DNA of 64,000 nucleotides from Trichomonas vaginalis G3. Lineage: Eukaryota > Parabasalia > Trichomonadida > Trichomonadidae. Location: positions 14,210,392 through 14,274,391 of the forward strand of contig NC_067203.1 of the NCBI RefSeq assembly GCF_026262505.1. The letters run 5' to 3'. Positions 56,487 through 64,000 of the stretch are shown in pieces; the stretch's first letter is position 1; every line of letters begins with the position of its first letter. The translations under genes were made by a program, and so were the position numbers. Below the pieces are notes generated by a model that was not told the origin of the DNA, searched no databases, and saw only the letters and a list, made by a program, of their open reading frames with translations.

Positions 56487-56726
56487 TTAATACGGTTGAG
56501 GTGTTGGATTTGGTTGCCAACTAGACTGTGGTGCAGGTTCAGGCTGTTGTATAACAGGAGCTTGTTCTTCTGGTTCAGGGTCTTTAGGTATAATACCAAC
56601 GAACTGACCTACTCTTTTACCAATATTTTGACTGTTCCAAATTCCTCTTCCTACGGTTTTTATTCCATTCCATATACCTCTTCCAACATTTCGAAAGAAG
56701 TTTCCAATACTACTGAAGAAACCCAT
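56487..56726 (-). CDS. Amphipathic minor capsid candidate
   Basis: 79 aa, ATG at 56726. MGFFSSIGNFFRNVGRGIWN plus two GRGIWN repeats give an amphipathic, membrane-active-looking helix; the C-terminal half is Pro/Gln-rich (QQPEPAPQSSWQPNPTPQPY). Similar in plan to 52981-53345 and 846-1373. A role like the adenovirus membrane-lytic pVI is inference. Confidence 0.55.
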   Translation of the reverse strand: MGFFSSIGNFFRNVGRGIWNGIKTVGRGIWNSQNIGKRVGQFVGIIPKDPEPEEQAPVIQQPEPAPQSSWQPNPTPQPY

Positions 56727-56755
56727 TTTACTATATGTAAAAATCTAATGTCCGC

Positions 56756-57106
56756 CTAGTCTCTTACGTTTCCTTCTGAGTTCCATTGCATTCTTAACTG
56801 GAGCTCATACATTCTATTTCTCCTCTGGTAGAAAACATATTCTGGGTCAACTCCTGTGTTCGCGTCATCTGCATAGAGTTGTTTATATCCCACTTCAGGG
56901 TTTGTATAAAACTCTTTCCATCTCATATTTGCATACCATGGTGGCAAACCTAACGCAGCGTCATTTGACATGGCAGTTTGCATTTGTACATCTGTTGGCA
57001 CTTGACCATAGTTTGCCATTGCAGTTTGTATTCTAACTTCATTTGGAATATTCTCTGGGTTTGGTTGTCCAGGTTGCTGTGCATTCGCTAAGTTCTGTGC
57101 GTCCAT
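56756..57106 (-). CDS. Hypothetical protein with duplicated QTAM motif
   Basis: 116 aa, ATG at 57106. An internal repeat (NEVRIQTAMANYGQVP and TDVQMQTAMSNDAALG) is followed by a helical Tyr-rich part (YVFYQRRNRMYELQLRMQWN). Flush with neighbours on the same strand. Function unknown. Confidence 0.5.
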   Translation of the reverse strand: MDAQNLANAQQPGQPNPENIPNEVRIQTAMANYGQVPTDVQMQTAMSNDAALGLPPWYANMRWKEFYTNPEVGYKQLYADDANTGVDPEYVFYQRRNRMYELQLRMQWNSEGNVRD

Positions 57107-57129
57107 TTAATATTAGATAAAAATATCTC

Positions 57130-57261
57130 TTACGAGTACATATACTGAACATTTGCAGGCATTGGTTCATCTTCATATTCTCTGTACTTTTCTGCCACGT
57201 CAAATAAATAAATGACACAATGGAAAAAACCTAAAACAAGTAGTCCTATTTCAAACCACAT
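57130..57261 (-). CDS. 43-residue single-span membrane protein
   Basis: ATG at 57261 to TAA at 57130: MWFEIGLLVLGFFHCVIYLF then an acidic tail (DVAEKYREYEDEPMPANVQY). One transmembrane helix (residues 4-20). It starts inside the 3' end of the methyltransferase gene, overlapping by 16 bp. Too short for most gene callers. Confidence 0.5.
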   Translation of the reverse strand: MWFEIGLLVLGFFHCVIYLFDVAEKYREYEDEPMPANVQYMYS

Positions 57262-58063
57262 TTACTTACTAATAAAATTTCTTTATTGTGACACTTTCTC
57301 CAGTTTATAGGACCTCTCTCATATTCTATCTTGTCATATATAAACTCATAGTCATGTATGTCCTCTAACCATCTCATAACGGTTTCCAAACCACTTTTAT
57401 CGGATGTAAAGTAAAAGCATGGATGGTTATGTATAACGTCTAAAGTTTCTAAAGAGTCTCTCAAAGTCCAGTCTACTTGGTATTGAAAATCCCATGTGTT
57501 ATAGAACGGCGGGTCCACTATAAAGAAAACATTTTCCTTGTCTTTATATTTTTCATACAACTCTGTCCAATGACATCTCACAAACTCTATACCCTCAATA
57601 TATTTTTCTATGTTCTCTTTGAAAACATTTGTATAGTTAAGATATAAAACTTTTGACATAAGTGTTTCAATGTCATGAACTCTTATAGAACCACTATATA
57701 ATAGTCTAGCAGATATACTATCCCAGTCTATATATTCTGCTTTTTTCAAAACCTCTCTCACAATATTTTTGTTATCTAATGGTATACGTTCCATCTTACC
57801 TATAGGTATCTTTTCTTTTAATCTTTCAATATATTGTTTGTATCTGGTATATGTTTGAGACGGTCCATATAGTTGTCGAAGTCATTGCATATAATCTTTG
57901 AGTCTGGGAATATTATATGGCACAAATGGGATATATAGAAACTTCCACCGAACAAATCTACAAATGTTAGACCATTCGGTAGTTTCTTAAGTTCTCTCAA
58001 TATAATATCTTTACATCTACTCTTATTTCCAAAGAAGGGTAACGGTGGTTTTGTAAAATTCAT
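57246..58063 (-). pseudogene. dam: Dam-type adenine-N6 DNA methyltransferase, broken
   Basis: ATG at 58063. PPLPFFGNKSRCKDIILREL is the substrate/SAM-entry segment, FVDLFGGSFYISH is motif I for SAM, and VFFIVDPPFYNTWDFQY holds the DPPF/Y catalytic motif IV. It fits the phage/Dam family that methylates adenine (GATC-like sites). Adenine methylation is the known main DNA mark in T. vaginalis and Maverick-borne methyltransferases are its expected source. Last gene before the right TIR. About one break. Confidence 0.85.
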
Positions 58064-58116
58064 TTTATATATATAATAAAAATGTTTTTTCCTGAAAAGT
58101 GACAGAAAAGTGACGG

Positions 58117-58183
58117 GGGGCTAGAGGGCACGAAGTGCCTGGAAGCCCCACTACCTTTTTTTTTTTTTTTTTTTTTTTTTTTT
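58117..58183. repeat. Right TIR of element 2
   Basis: GGGGCTAG through ACTACC followed by 28 T (58156-58183); reverse complement of 32462-32525. Confidence 0.88.
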
Positions 58184-58188
58184 CATCG
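58184..58188. repeat. Target-site duplication, right copy (element 2)
   Basis: CATCG, matching 32457-32461. Confidence 0.72.
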
Positions 58189-58264
58189 TGATAAAATTCA
58201 AAAACGAAGAGATCTTCTCTCCAAATTTTTTTCAAAATCAAAAAAATGAGATAAAAAAGTACGT

Positions 58265-59373
58265 AGGGTTGTTAAAAATATCAAAAATTAGCGTTTTGAA
58301 GACACCATGGTGTCTTATAATTTTCCCTTCCTTATTGGCGTGTAGAAATAAATGCGCCAATAGATTGAAGAAGAAGAATTGTTTTTCTCTTAATGAACTT
58401 TAATCCTTTTGATATAAGAATATTAAAAACATTAATATAATTTCGATTTCGGAAATTAAATTTCCAAATTTTTTGTCGATTTCGGAAATAACAGGATCCC
58501 GCATCCAACACGCAACAACAAAACACAAAACACACTTTTTGGTTCTTTCATCGTTTTATAATTTATGTAATACATGATTTGGATAAATTTTACAAAAATA
58601 GAACCTATATTATATTCTTTTCAAAGATTCTTGCAAATCATCAAAAATAATTGTATTTAAAAAACGATCAAATTATCCTTTCATTATTTTAAACTTAAAT
58701 TAGTTTTTATGATTGACTAAAGCAATCATATTTATTCATCATTAAATAAACAAAAAAATAATATTTGAGAGTTATTTCAAAAAAAAACGCATTGAATTTA
58801 TTAATTTGTCTCAATTTCAGTATTATAAATTTTTATAATTTCAATATTTTGAAATACACTTTTTAATATTTCAATATTTATGATATTTCAATGTATTAAG
58901 TGGTCTCAAATTGAGCTTCTCAAATATAAGTTGGCCTATTCAAATAATAAAATTAAATAATATTTAAAATAATAAATAAAAGTGATTGAGGTCATAGCAA
59001 AACGGCTGTTTCAGTCATTAATTCTTAAAAATAAAAAGGGTAAAAACTAAATAAAATGGGTAAAATTCAATAGTATCTGTGCTATCGTTCAATTTGAAGG
59101 TGTCTTTTGAAACCTCAAGACACCTTGAATTTTTGAATAGTGTATTATGGTTTGACAGACACTAATGAAAAAAATAAAATGATATTTATTTTAAATATAT
59201 AAGATCCTTATATAAAATATAAATATTTTATCCTTTTATTTTCTTGTTTTAGAAATGTTTTTTATTGAAAAATCCCTAAAACTAACTCGAAAATAAAATT
59301 TTTGATTTAAAGACACTATGATGACACCAGGCAAATCTTCCAAGACACCTATCGTCGGGAATCTAACAACCCT
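58265..59373. mobile_element. Non-autonomous DNA transposon, 1.1 kb, 10-bp duplication
   Basis: Tips AGGGTTGTTA...TAACAACCCT are flanked on both sides by AAAAGTACGT (58255-58264 and 59374-59383). Subterminal AAGACACC motifs recur: a perfect palindrome AAGACACCATGGTGTCTT at 58299-58316 and inverted pairs near 59100 and 59310-59350. No coding frame. A 9-10 bp duplication fits the Mutator-like class; a hAT-type element (8 bp) is less likely. Confidence 0.72.
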
Positions 59374-59523
59374 AAAAGTACGTTTGGAAAATTCATTTTT
59401 ACCATTTTAGGAATTTTCTCACTTTTCTTCCAAATTGACATCCTTATTTAATGTTGTTTGGTAATAGTGCACTTAGATATATTTGAAATTTTTTTTCGAT
59501 TCCGATAATTTATATTTCAGATA

Positions 59524-59528
59524 TCATT
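59524..59528 (+). promoter_or_regulatory. Initiator-like TCATT of the GH47 gene
   Basis: TCATT 24 bp before the ATG at 59552 fits the Trichomonas TCA-Y-W initiator. Confidence 0.35.
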
Positions 59529-59551
59529 CAATTTCAAATCGCAACCAGAAA

Positions 59552-59994
59552 ATGGAAGCATATAAAGAAGGGCAAACAAAGCATAATCAATCACTTTTAG
59601 GCATAACAACATTCATACTATTGTTATTTATGGGATCCCAAATAGCTACTATGATAATGCCTGATCCAAAAGTTGCTGAAGATTTAAATATCACAATTGC
59701 TCAAACGGATAAGTTTCGGAGATCAAGTAATTATGAAATACTATCTGATTCACCACAAATTACTGAAAAAATAGAGCGTTATCCAGATCGCAAAATGTTG
59801 ACAAATCCATTATACGAAAGAGCATTTCCTTTAATCAAAGAGAATAAAGAAAAGGCAGAAGCAGTTAAAGAAGCATTTCTTCATGCATGGAATGCATACA
59901 AAGATCGATGCTGGGGTGAAGATGAATACATTCCAAGCGGAGATCGATGCCATTCGCACCTTCATGCTGGTCTAACAATCGTAGATTCCCTGTC
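59552..59994 (+). pseudogene. Host class I alpha-1,2-mannosidase (GH47), 5' part, cut by a Maverick
   Basis: 148 codons from the ATG at 59552; an upstream TTG is not the start. A type II signal anchor at residues about 13-36 (SLLGITTFILLLFMGSQIAT) places it in the ER/Golgi. The GH47 N-terminal signature is clear: AFLHAWNAYKDRCWGEDEYI and GLTIVDSLS. GH47 enzymes trim mannose from N-glycans or mark misfolded glycoproteins. The frame passes into the element 3 tip after SLS, so the catalytic domain is lost here; its remainder is not seen in the window. Confidence 0.82.
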
Positions 59995-60004
59995 AGTTAG
60001 TATA

Positions 60005-60051
60005 CATATCATGGGTACGGCGGCACTGCGCGCCTCCTTACTCATGATATG
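60005..60051. other. Subterminal stem-loop (element 3)
   Basis: CATATCATGGGTA pairs with TACTCATGATATG at 12 of 13 positions. Positions 7 and 9 of both arms differ from element 1 in a compensating way. Confidence 0.7.
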
Positions 60052-60199
60052 TGAATTTGACACTTTACGAAACCGTTAACGTATATTTTACAACACAAAC
60101 GACAACATTAATTTAACCTTAAATATTTACAAAACCACCAACCACTTCACCTCACTAATGTTTTCACAAACGACTTCACTAATGTAAAAATAAACGTTC

Positions 60200-60517
60200 T
60201 CACTTACAAAAGTATTGCAACTCCTCCCATTGCTGTGCTTCATATAACAGCTCATAATCTTCTGACTCACTTTCTTCATATAGGTCAAAATCACTGTCAT
60301 AGTTTATACCTGTAAGTTTTGACAAAGCTAATGAAACACGCTTACCGTTTGTATCATATGCTTGTATAAACTTTCCATTATGTTTGTTGTCATAAACGCT
60401 CAAACTAACTTTACCCTTTCTCCCTCGTATCTGATAGAATGTATTTTCACGAGGAACGAAGAACAAATTCTTGAACTCATGACCGTTGTAGTTTGTTATC
60501 TCAATAGTTTTCGTCAT
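60200..60517 (-). CDS. Small protein of the N[GK]H-FK-LFF family
   Basis: 105 aa, ATG at 60517. NYNGHEFKNLFFVPRENTFY matches TYNKHTFKHLFFLPEHNMFF of 62012-62296. A strand-rich core (KVSLSVYDNKHNGKFIQAYD) and an acidic tail (YEESESEDYELLYEAQQWEE). First gene inside the TIR. Unknown function. Confidence 0.6.
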   Translation of the reverse strand: MTKTIEITNYNGHEFKNLFFVPRENTFYQIRGRKGKVSLSVYDNKHNGKFIQAYDTNGKRVSLALSKLTGINYDSDFDLYEESESEDYELLYEAQQWEELQYFCK

Positions 60518-60618
60518 TTATATAAAAATAAAATAAAAAATAAACTTAAAAATTAATGATATCACCACCCTCACACGTATGAAAACATAGCACAAAAATA
60601 AATTTAGGGTAGATGGGT

Positions 60619-60624
60619 AGATCT
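60619..60624. terminator. AGATCT palindrome (element 3)
   Basis: GGGTAGATCTACCC after AAAATAAATTTAGGG, just past the 3' end of the minus-strand gene 60670-60906. Confidence 0.35.
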
Positions 60625-60669
60625 ACCCTCATTTCTACCCTCTTTTTTCACCCTGTTGAATTCATTGCT

Positions 60670-60906
60670 TTATAACTCTCTTCCTTTCTCCAACTCTTCT
60701 AACTTCTTCCTAAGTTTAGCAATGTTGTCCTCATGAAGTTTAATCTTCCTTAATATACCTTCTCTATCTAATGGTTGTTTTATCTTTCTAAACTGAACTC
60801 TACCATCCTTCATAGTATGAATGTAAAAACCTTCTGGAATAGTTCCTGATTTAATGTATTCTACCAAAAACTTTTGTTTCATTGCTTCAGTGACTTTATT
60901 TGTCAT
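60670..60906 (-). CDS. Small coiled-coil FY-x-KDG protein, twin of 20419-20655
   Basis: 78 aa from the ATG at 60906 (MTNKVTEAMKQKFLVEYIKS). Differs from the element 1 protein by only a few residues by eye. Same motif GFYIHTMKDGRVQFRKIKQ and C-terminal helix. Confidence 0.65.
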   Translation of the reverse strand: MTNKVTEAMKQKFLVEYIKSGTIPEGFYIHTMKDGRVQFRKIKQPLDREGILRKIKLHEDNIAKLRKKLEELEKGREL

Positions 60907-60953
60907 TTCAATCAAATAAAAATTTTAATATTAAATAAAAATAACGTTATTTT

Positions 60954-61394
60954 TCAGTAAGGAAACGCAGGAGTTTTACGATTTATTTGAGGAGTAGGTT
61001 CTGGTTTAAATGTTGGAGTCGGTTTAGGAGTTGACTTTTGAACAGGAGTTTGTACTTCCATAGGTTCAGGAGTCATTGAAGGTTTTGCTTGTGAAGGTGT
61101 TGGAGTTTGTTTAACTTCAGCTACTTTAGTATTATTTACAACATTTGCTTTATTTCTTTTCAACATCATAACTGCTCCTGCTGTAGCTAGCAAACCTAGT
61201 GGGAGACCATATCTTATATAAGGACTTGACCAAATGCTATTTTTGACAGGAGCTGGTGGAACACCTAACCTTGGTGAGACTGCTCTTTGCCATTGTGCAG
61301 CTCGTAAGAAATATTCAATAGGTGCTCCATAATCGTTTGGTAAAGTTTGTTTCATAGATGGTGAAGGTTCACGAGAGCTTGATGAAGAACTCAT
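60954..61394 (-). CDS. Single-span membrane protein with Pro/Thr-rich tail
   Basis: 146 aa, ATG at 61394. Ser-rich start, a helical region (YFLRAAQWQRAVSPRLGVPP), one transmembrane helix at residues about 58-76 (YGLPLGLLATAGAVMMLKRN) and a Pro/Thr/Lys-rich tail (QKSTPKPTPTFKPEPTPQIN). Located beside the capsid region in the Maverick gene order, so a virion membrane-interacting protein is possible. A remnant of the same gene is at 20252-20370. Confidence 0.6.
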   Translation of the reverse strand: MSSSSSSREPSPSMKQTLPNDYGAPIEYFLRAAQWQRAVSPRLGVPPAPVKNSIWSSPYIRYGLPLGLLATAGAVMMLKRNKANVVNNTKVAEVKQTPTPSQAKPSMTPEPMEVQTPVQKSTPKPTPTFKPEPTPQINRKTPAFPY

Positions 61395-61425
61395 TTATAA
61401 GCTTTAAAAATAAACGTTCATCCTT

Positions 61426-61781
61426 TATTCCTCACTGTCGTCCGTAGCTAAGTTATTGTTGTAAGACGAGTTACGGAAAGTGAGGTGAACCGAAAAAGTG
61501 ACACTTATTTGGTCGGATAAATTCCCTATATATTTACTTGTCAAAAAAAATCAGACTTTTTTTGCTTTAAAAAATTTATAAGTTAATTATTGAGAACGAA
61601 GGTGAAAGGAAATGGATATCTCTTACCTTTCATTCCCTCGAGAAAGTTCAAAAACTTGGGTGCAATCAGAACTGATTGCACCCAAGTTTTTGAACTTTGT
61701 ATAAGGAATTGTTGGCTATGATGCACTGATCATGAATCAATACATCATAGCCAACAATTCCTTCGCAAACAGCGGGAAACT
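61426..61781. other. Non-element junction with three hairpins, possible gene start
   Basis: CCTCACT/AGTGAGG closes a stem at about 61430-61487. A perfect 26-bp inverted repeat lies at 61643-61668/61673-61698 (loop GAAC). A perfect 21-bp inverted repeat lies at 61703-61723/61743-61763. An ATG at 61612 opens a short frame (MDISYLSFPRESSKTWVQSE) crossing the second hairpin, possibly the cut start of a host gene. Origin unclear. Confidence 0.55.
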
Positions 61782-61791
61782 AGTTAGTATA

Positions 61792-61838
61792 CAAGTCTTG
61801 GGTATGGTGGCACTGCGTTCCACTTTACCCAATACTTG
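61792..61838. other. Subterminal stem-loop (element 4)
   Basis: CAAGTCTTGGGTA pairs with TACCCAATACTTG at 12 of 13 positions; stem positions 3, 4 and 7 differ from element 3 on both arms. Confidence 0.72.
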
Positions 61839-62011
61839 TGAATTTGACACTTTACAAAACCGTTAACGTATATTTTACAACACAAACGACAACACTAACT
61901 TAATCTTAAATATTTACAAAACCACCACCCACTTCACTTCACTAACGAACTCACTAATGTAAAAAATAAACGTTCTCACTATCGTTCTCACTAACGACTT
62001 CACTAATGTTC

Positions 62012-62296
62012 TCATAAATTTTCCTCAATATCTTCATCATCAGTGTTAACCCTATTGTAGTCATACTTGAAGCCATAAACTTTCTCTAACTTCTTAACGT
62101 ACAATTTACATAACTTACCTTCGTCATCGTATGGTTTAATGATATAACTATTTCTATCTTTATAAACAGTCAATGAAAAGTCAACTGGTCTCGGATGTAT
62201 TTGAAAGAACATGTTATGCTCAGGAAGGAAGAATAAATGTTTAAATGTATGTTTGTTATATGTTTTGATTTGTATGAGTTGTTTTTGTTCTGTCAT
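62012..62296 (-). CDS. Small protein of the N[GK]H-FK-LFF family
   Basis: 94 aa from the ATG at 62296 (MTEQKQLIQIKTYNKHTFKH); the hydrophobic codons further upstream lie in the AT-rich leader. Paralogue of 60200-60517. Strand-rich with an acidic tail (RVNTDDEDIEENL). Unknown. Confidence 0.55.
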   Translation of the reverse strand: MTEQKQLIQIKTYNKHTFKHLFFLPEHNMFFQIHPRPVDFSLTVYKDRNSYIIKPYDDEGKLCKLYVKKLEKVYGFKYDYNRVNTDDEDIEENL

Positions 62297-62407
62297 TACA
62301 TCCAAATAAAATAAAAATAAAATAAAAAATAAACTTAAAATTAATGATATCACCACCCTCACACGTATGAAAACATAGCACAAAAATAATGTTTATGTTA
62401 GAATGTT

Positions 62408-62413
62408 AGATCT
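62408..62413. terminator. AGATCT palindrome (element 4)
   Basis: TGTTAGATCTAACA after AAAAATAATGTTTATG, next to the 3' end of the minus-strand gene 62450-62976. Confidence 0.35.
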
Positions 62414-62449
62414 AACACGTTTTCTAACCTCATTTCTAACCTGTTGAAT

Positions 62450-62976
62450 TCATTGCTTTATAACTCTCTTCCTTGGTTTCTTTTTAGTTGCTTTCTTCAC
62501 GTCTGTCTCCAACTTGACTGTCTTTCTTCTTCGTCCGTAATGATACCAGTTACTTCCACCAGTCAATGGGTCAAATGGTCTTTCGTAAGGATTTCCATAC
62601 ATTCCATAGGACCATACGGAAGAACTACTGGTGGAGAAGAAACATTTTCTTTAGTTCCATCGAATCTATTTAAATGCATTGTTTCACCTTTCATCTGGTC
62701 ATTAAAGTCTTTTGCGTGTTTTGCAAACTCATCGTCCTTTCCTAAAGCATTTTCTGACTCAGTCGCAACCAAATTGGATGCTTTATTTATGAGCCCTATT
62801 TTATTTAATCTTAACTTCTTTGCAACCCAGCCTCCAATCTTCCCTTTATTTGCATCTAATGTCTTCGAAACCCTTCCTCCACTCATTTTATTTACTGCGT
62901 CATAAGCCCCAAGTGCTTTTGCTCCAAATGCTAATGCTTTTGTTCCCATTGCGCCTAAAGCTGTCCAAGCTACCAT
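62450..62976 (-). pseudogene. Amphipathic/basic minor capsid candidate, twin of 846-1373, broken
   Basis: ATG at 62976. MVAWTALGAMGTKALAFGAK and the following 120 residues are nearly identical to 846-1373. The basic tail (RRRKTVKL) is also recognisable. Broken once or so. Confidence 0.6.
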
Positions 62977-63174
62977 TTACACCATATTAAAATCATCTCT
63001 CTTCAATATTATCTCATAAAAGTTCTCGTTACTGGAGAAAGTCAATGAAACATAAACATTCTCATTCATAAACTTCTTTCTTATCTCATCTATACGCTTC
63101 AAAATGTCTGAACAATTGCTAACATCTTCTACAACAGTTATTTCATCATGAATGACCTTCAAGAACAAGCTCAT
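62977..63174 (-). CDS. Small hypothetical protein, twin of 1405-1596 without the hairpin insert
   Basis: 65 aa, ATG at 63174. FLKVIHDEITVVEDVSNCSD as in element 1, but with a short MNENV stretch where element 1 carries the GC-rich module. Probably the ancestral form. Confidence 0.55.
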   Translation of the reverse strand: MSLFLKVIHDEITVVEDVSNCSDILKRIDEIRKKFMNENVYVSLTFSSNENFYEIILKRDDFNMV

Positions 63175-64000
63175 TTAATATGCTATTAAAATCATCTCAA
63201 TAATGAGTCCATCCTTTCCATCTTTAGGTAGCACAACATCTTTCATTGAAGAAGGTTCGACAAGTCTTATGTTAAACTTACTGACAAAGTTTGTTATACT
63301 ATAATGCTTCGGTGGCGAATACATGTAGTTTGAAAGACATAATATAGATTCTTCAGCAAATTCACTTATACTGGATTTTATAACAATGTTCTCACGAGAC
63401 CAAATACCACCAATTGACAATCTTGTAAGCAATCCTGCTGAACCTTCTACTGTAAACGTCGATGGTAACATTCCACGAAGGTCATCTATTGACATCTTTG
63501 AGTCACTGAATTTAAATATTTTCTTAAAGCAATCGTCATTATCTAACCATGCAATAGCTTTGAAGTTTTCATTCGAATATACATCTGCTTCATTAAATGT
63601 AAAACCTGACTTCTTTGCAGAGACGACTTTAAAATCTATTGCATTTGTTTCAAAATTATATACTATGGTAACTTCTGAAGGTAATGGATGTCCTTCCGCA
63701 GTCAGTTGTTCTCTCACTACCGTTTGAAGCTTTGTGTTAAAAACTTTCATGTCATCTCCTGTGTCTAGGTTCACATACACAGCAACAGGAAAACTATCTT
63801 GCTTCTTTGTTTCATCATTATACCTCAAAACATTAAAGTTCTTCAATAATATTGTTCTTCCTGCTGGAATACTTCTAACTTGTCTTATTTCAATAGCTTT
63901 CTCACCTCCTACATACTCTACCCAGTGTCTTGGATATTCATAAGTATACTGACTTTCTTGAATTTTGGTAGGTTTCATCATAACGTGTTCATAGTATATC
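63175..64000 (-). CDS. Penton-like capsid protein candidate, partial at window edge
   Basis: The frame is open from the right edge of the window to the stop at 63175 (more than 270 residues). HWVEYVGGEKAIEIRQVRSI, FPVAVYVNLDTGDDMKVFNT, FNEADVYSNENFKAIAWLDN and the closing DGLIIEMILIAY give a strand-rich profile related to 17446-18303 and 55635-56483. Flush with 62977-63174 (adjacent stop and start). A jelly-roll vertex protein by inference. Confidence 0.55.
   Translation of the reverse strand, partial: IYYEHVMMKPTKIQESQYTYEYPRHWVEYVGGEKAIEIRQVRSIPAGRTILLKNFNVLRYNDETKKQDSFPVAVYVNLDTGDDMKVFNTKLQTVVREQLTAEGHPLPSEVTIVYNFETNAIDFKVVSAKKSGFTFNEADVYSNENFKAIAWLDNDDCFKKIFKFSDSKMSIDDLRGMLPSTFTVEGSAGLLTRLSIGGIWSRENIVIKSSISEFAEESILCLSNYMYSPPKHYSITNFVSKFNIRLVEPSSMKDVVLPKDGKDGLIIEMILIAY

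Larger units (their letters stand above)
32462..58183. mobile_element. Polinton-like element 2, 25.7 kb, poly(A)-tipped TIRs
   Basis: TIRs 32462-32525 and 58117-58183 are inverted copies: 25 A or 28 T at the tip, then 39 identical bases starting GGTAGTGGGGCTTCC. A CATCG duplication flanks the element. Parts: basic and coiled-coil core genes, capsid, CCG protein, jelly-roll penton candidate, SF3 helicase, packaging ATPase, KilA/GIY-YIG cluster, unknown genes, PolB relic, integrase, fibre, minor proteins and Dam methyltransferase. The gene set is homologous to element 1, but order, TIRs and proteins differ strongly, so this is a separate family. Heavily broken, fifteen or more breaks; older than element 1. 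Confidence 0.9.
59995..61425. mobile_element. Truncated Maverick end (element 3) inside the GH47 gene
   Basis: Tip AGTTAGTATAC at 59995, then the 47-nt stem-loop and TIR sequence like that of elements 1 and 4. Gene content (105-aa gene, 78-aa FY-KDG gene, Pro-rich membrane protein, all minus strand) matches the right end of element 1 in reverse. No opposite TIR is present in the window. Broken by loss of most of the element; the surviving genes look open. Confidence 0.8.
61782..64000. mobile_element. Maverick/Polinton element 4, left end, continues off window
   Basis: Tip AGTTAGTATAC at 61782, stem-loop, TIR-type sequence with 12-bp repeat units, then a minus-strand gene series matching the left end of element 1 (846-2580) almost base for base. 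It carries one gene near the tip (62012-62296) that element 1 lacks. One or two breaks in the visible part; recent by similarity. Confidence 0.88.

Overview
The window comes from an AT-rich, gene-poor, intron-poor protist genome that fits Trichomonas vaginalis or a close trichomonad. Evidence: long Maverick/Polinton elements with protein-primed DNA polymerase, capsid-type genes and A32-like packaging ATPases; short TCA-Y-W initiator-like sites just upstream of host start codons; uninterrupted host genes (LIM, WD40, tetraspanin, FHA-RING and a GH47 mannosidase) typical of this flagellate.

Layout. (1) 1-361 is the 3' end of a DDE integrase gene (rve fold). (2) 361-21172 is a Maverick/Polinton (element 1) inserted at the stop codon of that gene, with about 510-530 bp terminal inverted repeats (TIRs) and a 5-bp target duplication. 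It carries penton-like, ATPase, collagen/tail-fibre-like, integrase, KilA-N/GIY-YIG, protein-primed PolB and major capsid genes, and has about ten breaks. (3) 21173-32461 is host DNA: an array of about 121-bp tandem repeats, four host genes on the minus strand (proline-rich LIM, CFAP52-like WD40, tetraspanin, FHA-RING), and a MITE-like foldback. (4) 32462-58183 is a second, different 25.7-kb Polinton-like element (element 2). It has poly(A)-tipped TIRs and a CATCG target duplication. It encodes capsid, SF3 helicase, ATPase, KilA/GIY-YIG cluster, a block of less AT-rich unknown genes, a PolB relic, integrase, a tail-fibre-like gene and an adenine methyltransferase. It is old or heavily damaged (fifteen or more breaks). 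(5) 58184-59994 is host DNA with a 1.1-kb DNA transposon and the 5' part of a GH47 mannosidase gene. (6) 59995-61425 is a truncated Maverick end (element 3) sitting inside the GH47 gene. (7) 61426-61781 is a cluster of perfect hairpins. (8) 61782-64000 is the left end of another Maverick (element 4), close to element 1 and running off the window.

Within the elements, genes fall into replication (PolB, SF3 helicase), integration (rve integrase), virion building (capsid and penton-like proteins, packaging ATPase, amphipathic minor proteins, trimer-type fibres) and accessory functions (KilA-N, GIY-YIG, HNH, Dam). Many divergent gene pairs share 16-25 bp intergenic promoters. AGATCT-centred palindromes sit at gene ends, and the KilA-type genes share a common leader.

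The signals I find most unusual are three. A 47-nt stem-loop lies just inside the Maverick tips and shows compensatory changes among elements 1, 3 and 4. A GC-rich double-hairpin module occurs between genes and also in frame inside genes. Element 2 has a minisatellite-cored divergent promoter region that occurs twice with unrelated repeat units. Starts were set to ATG; several nominal upstream TTG/GTG starts were rejected.
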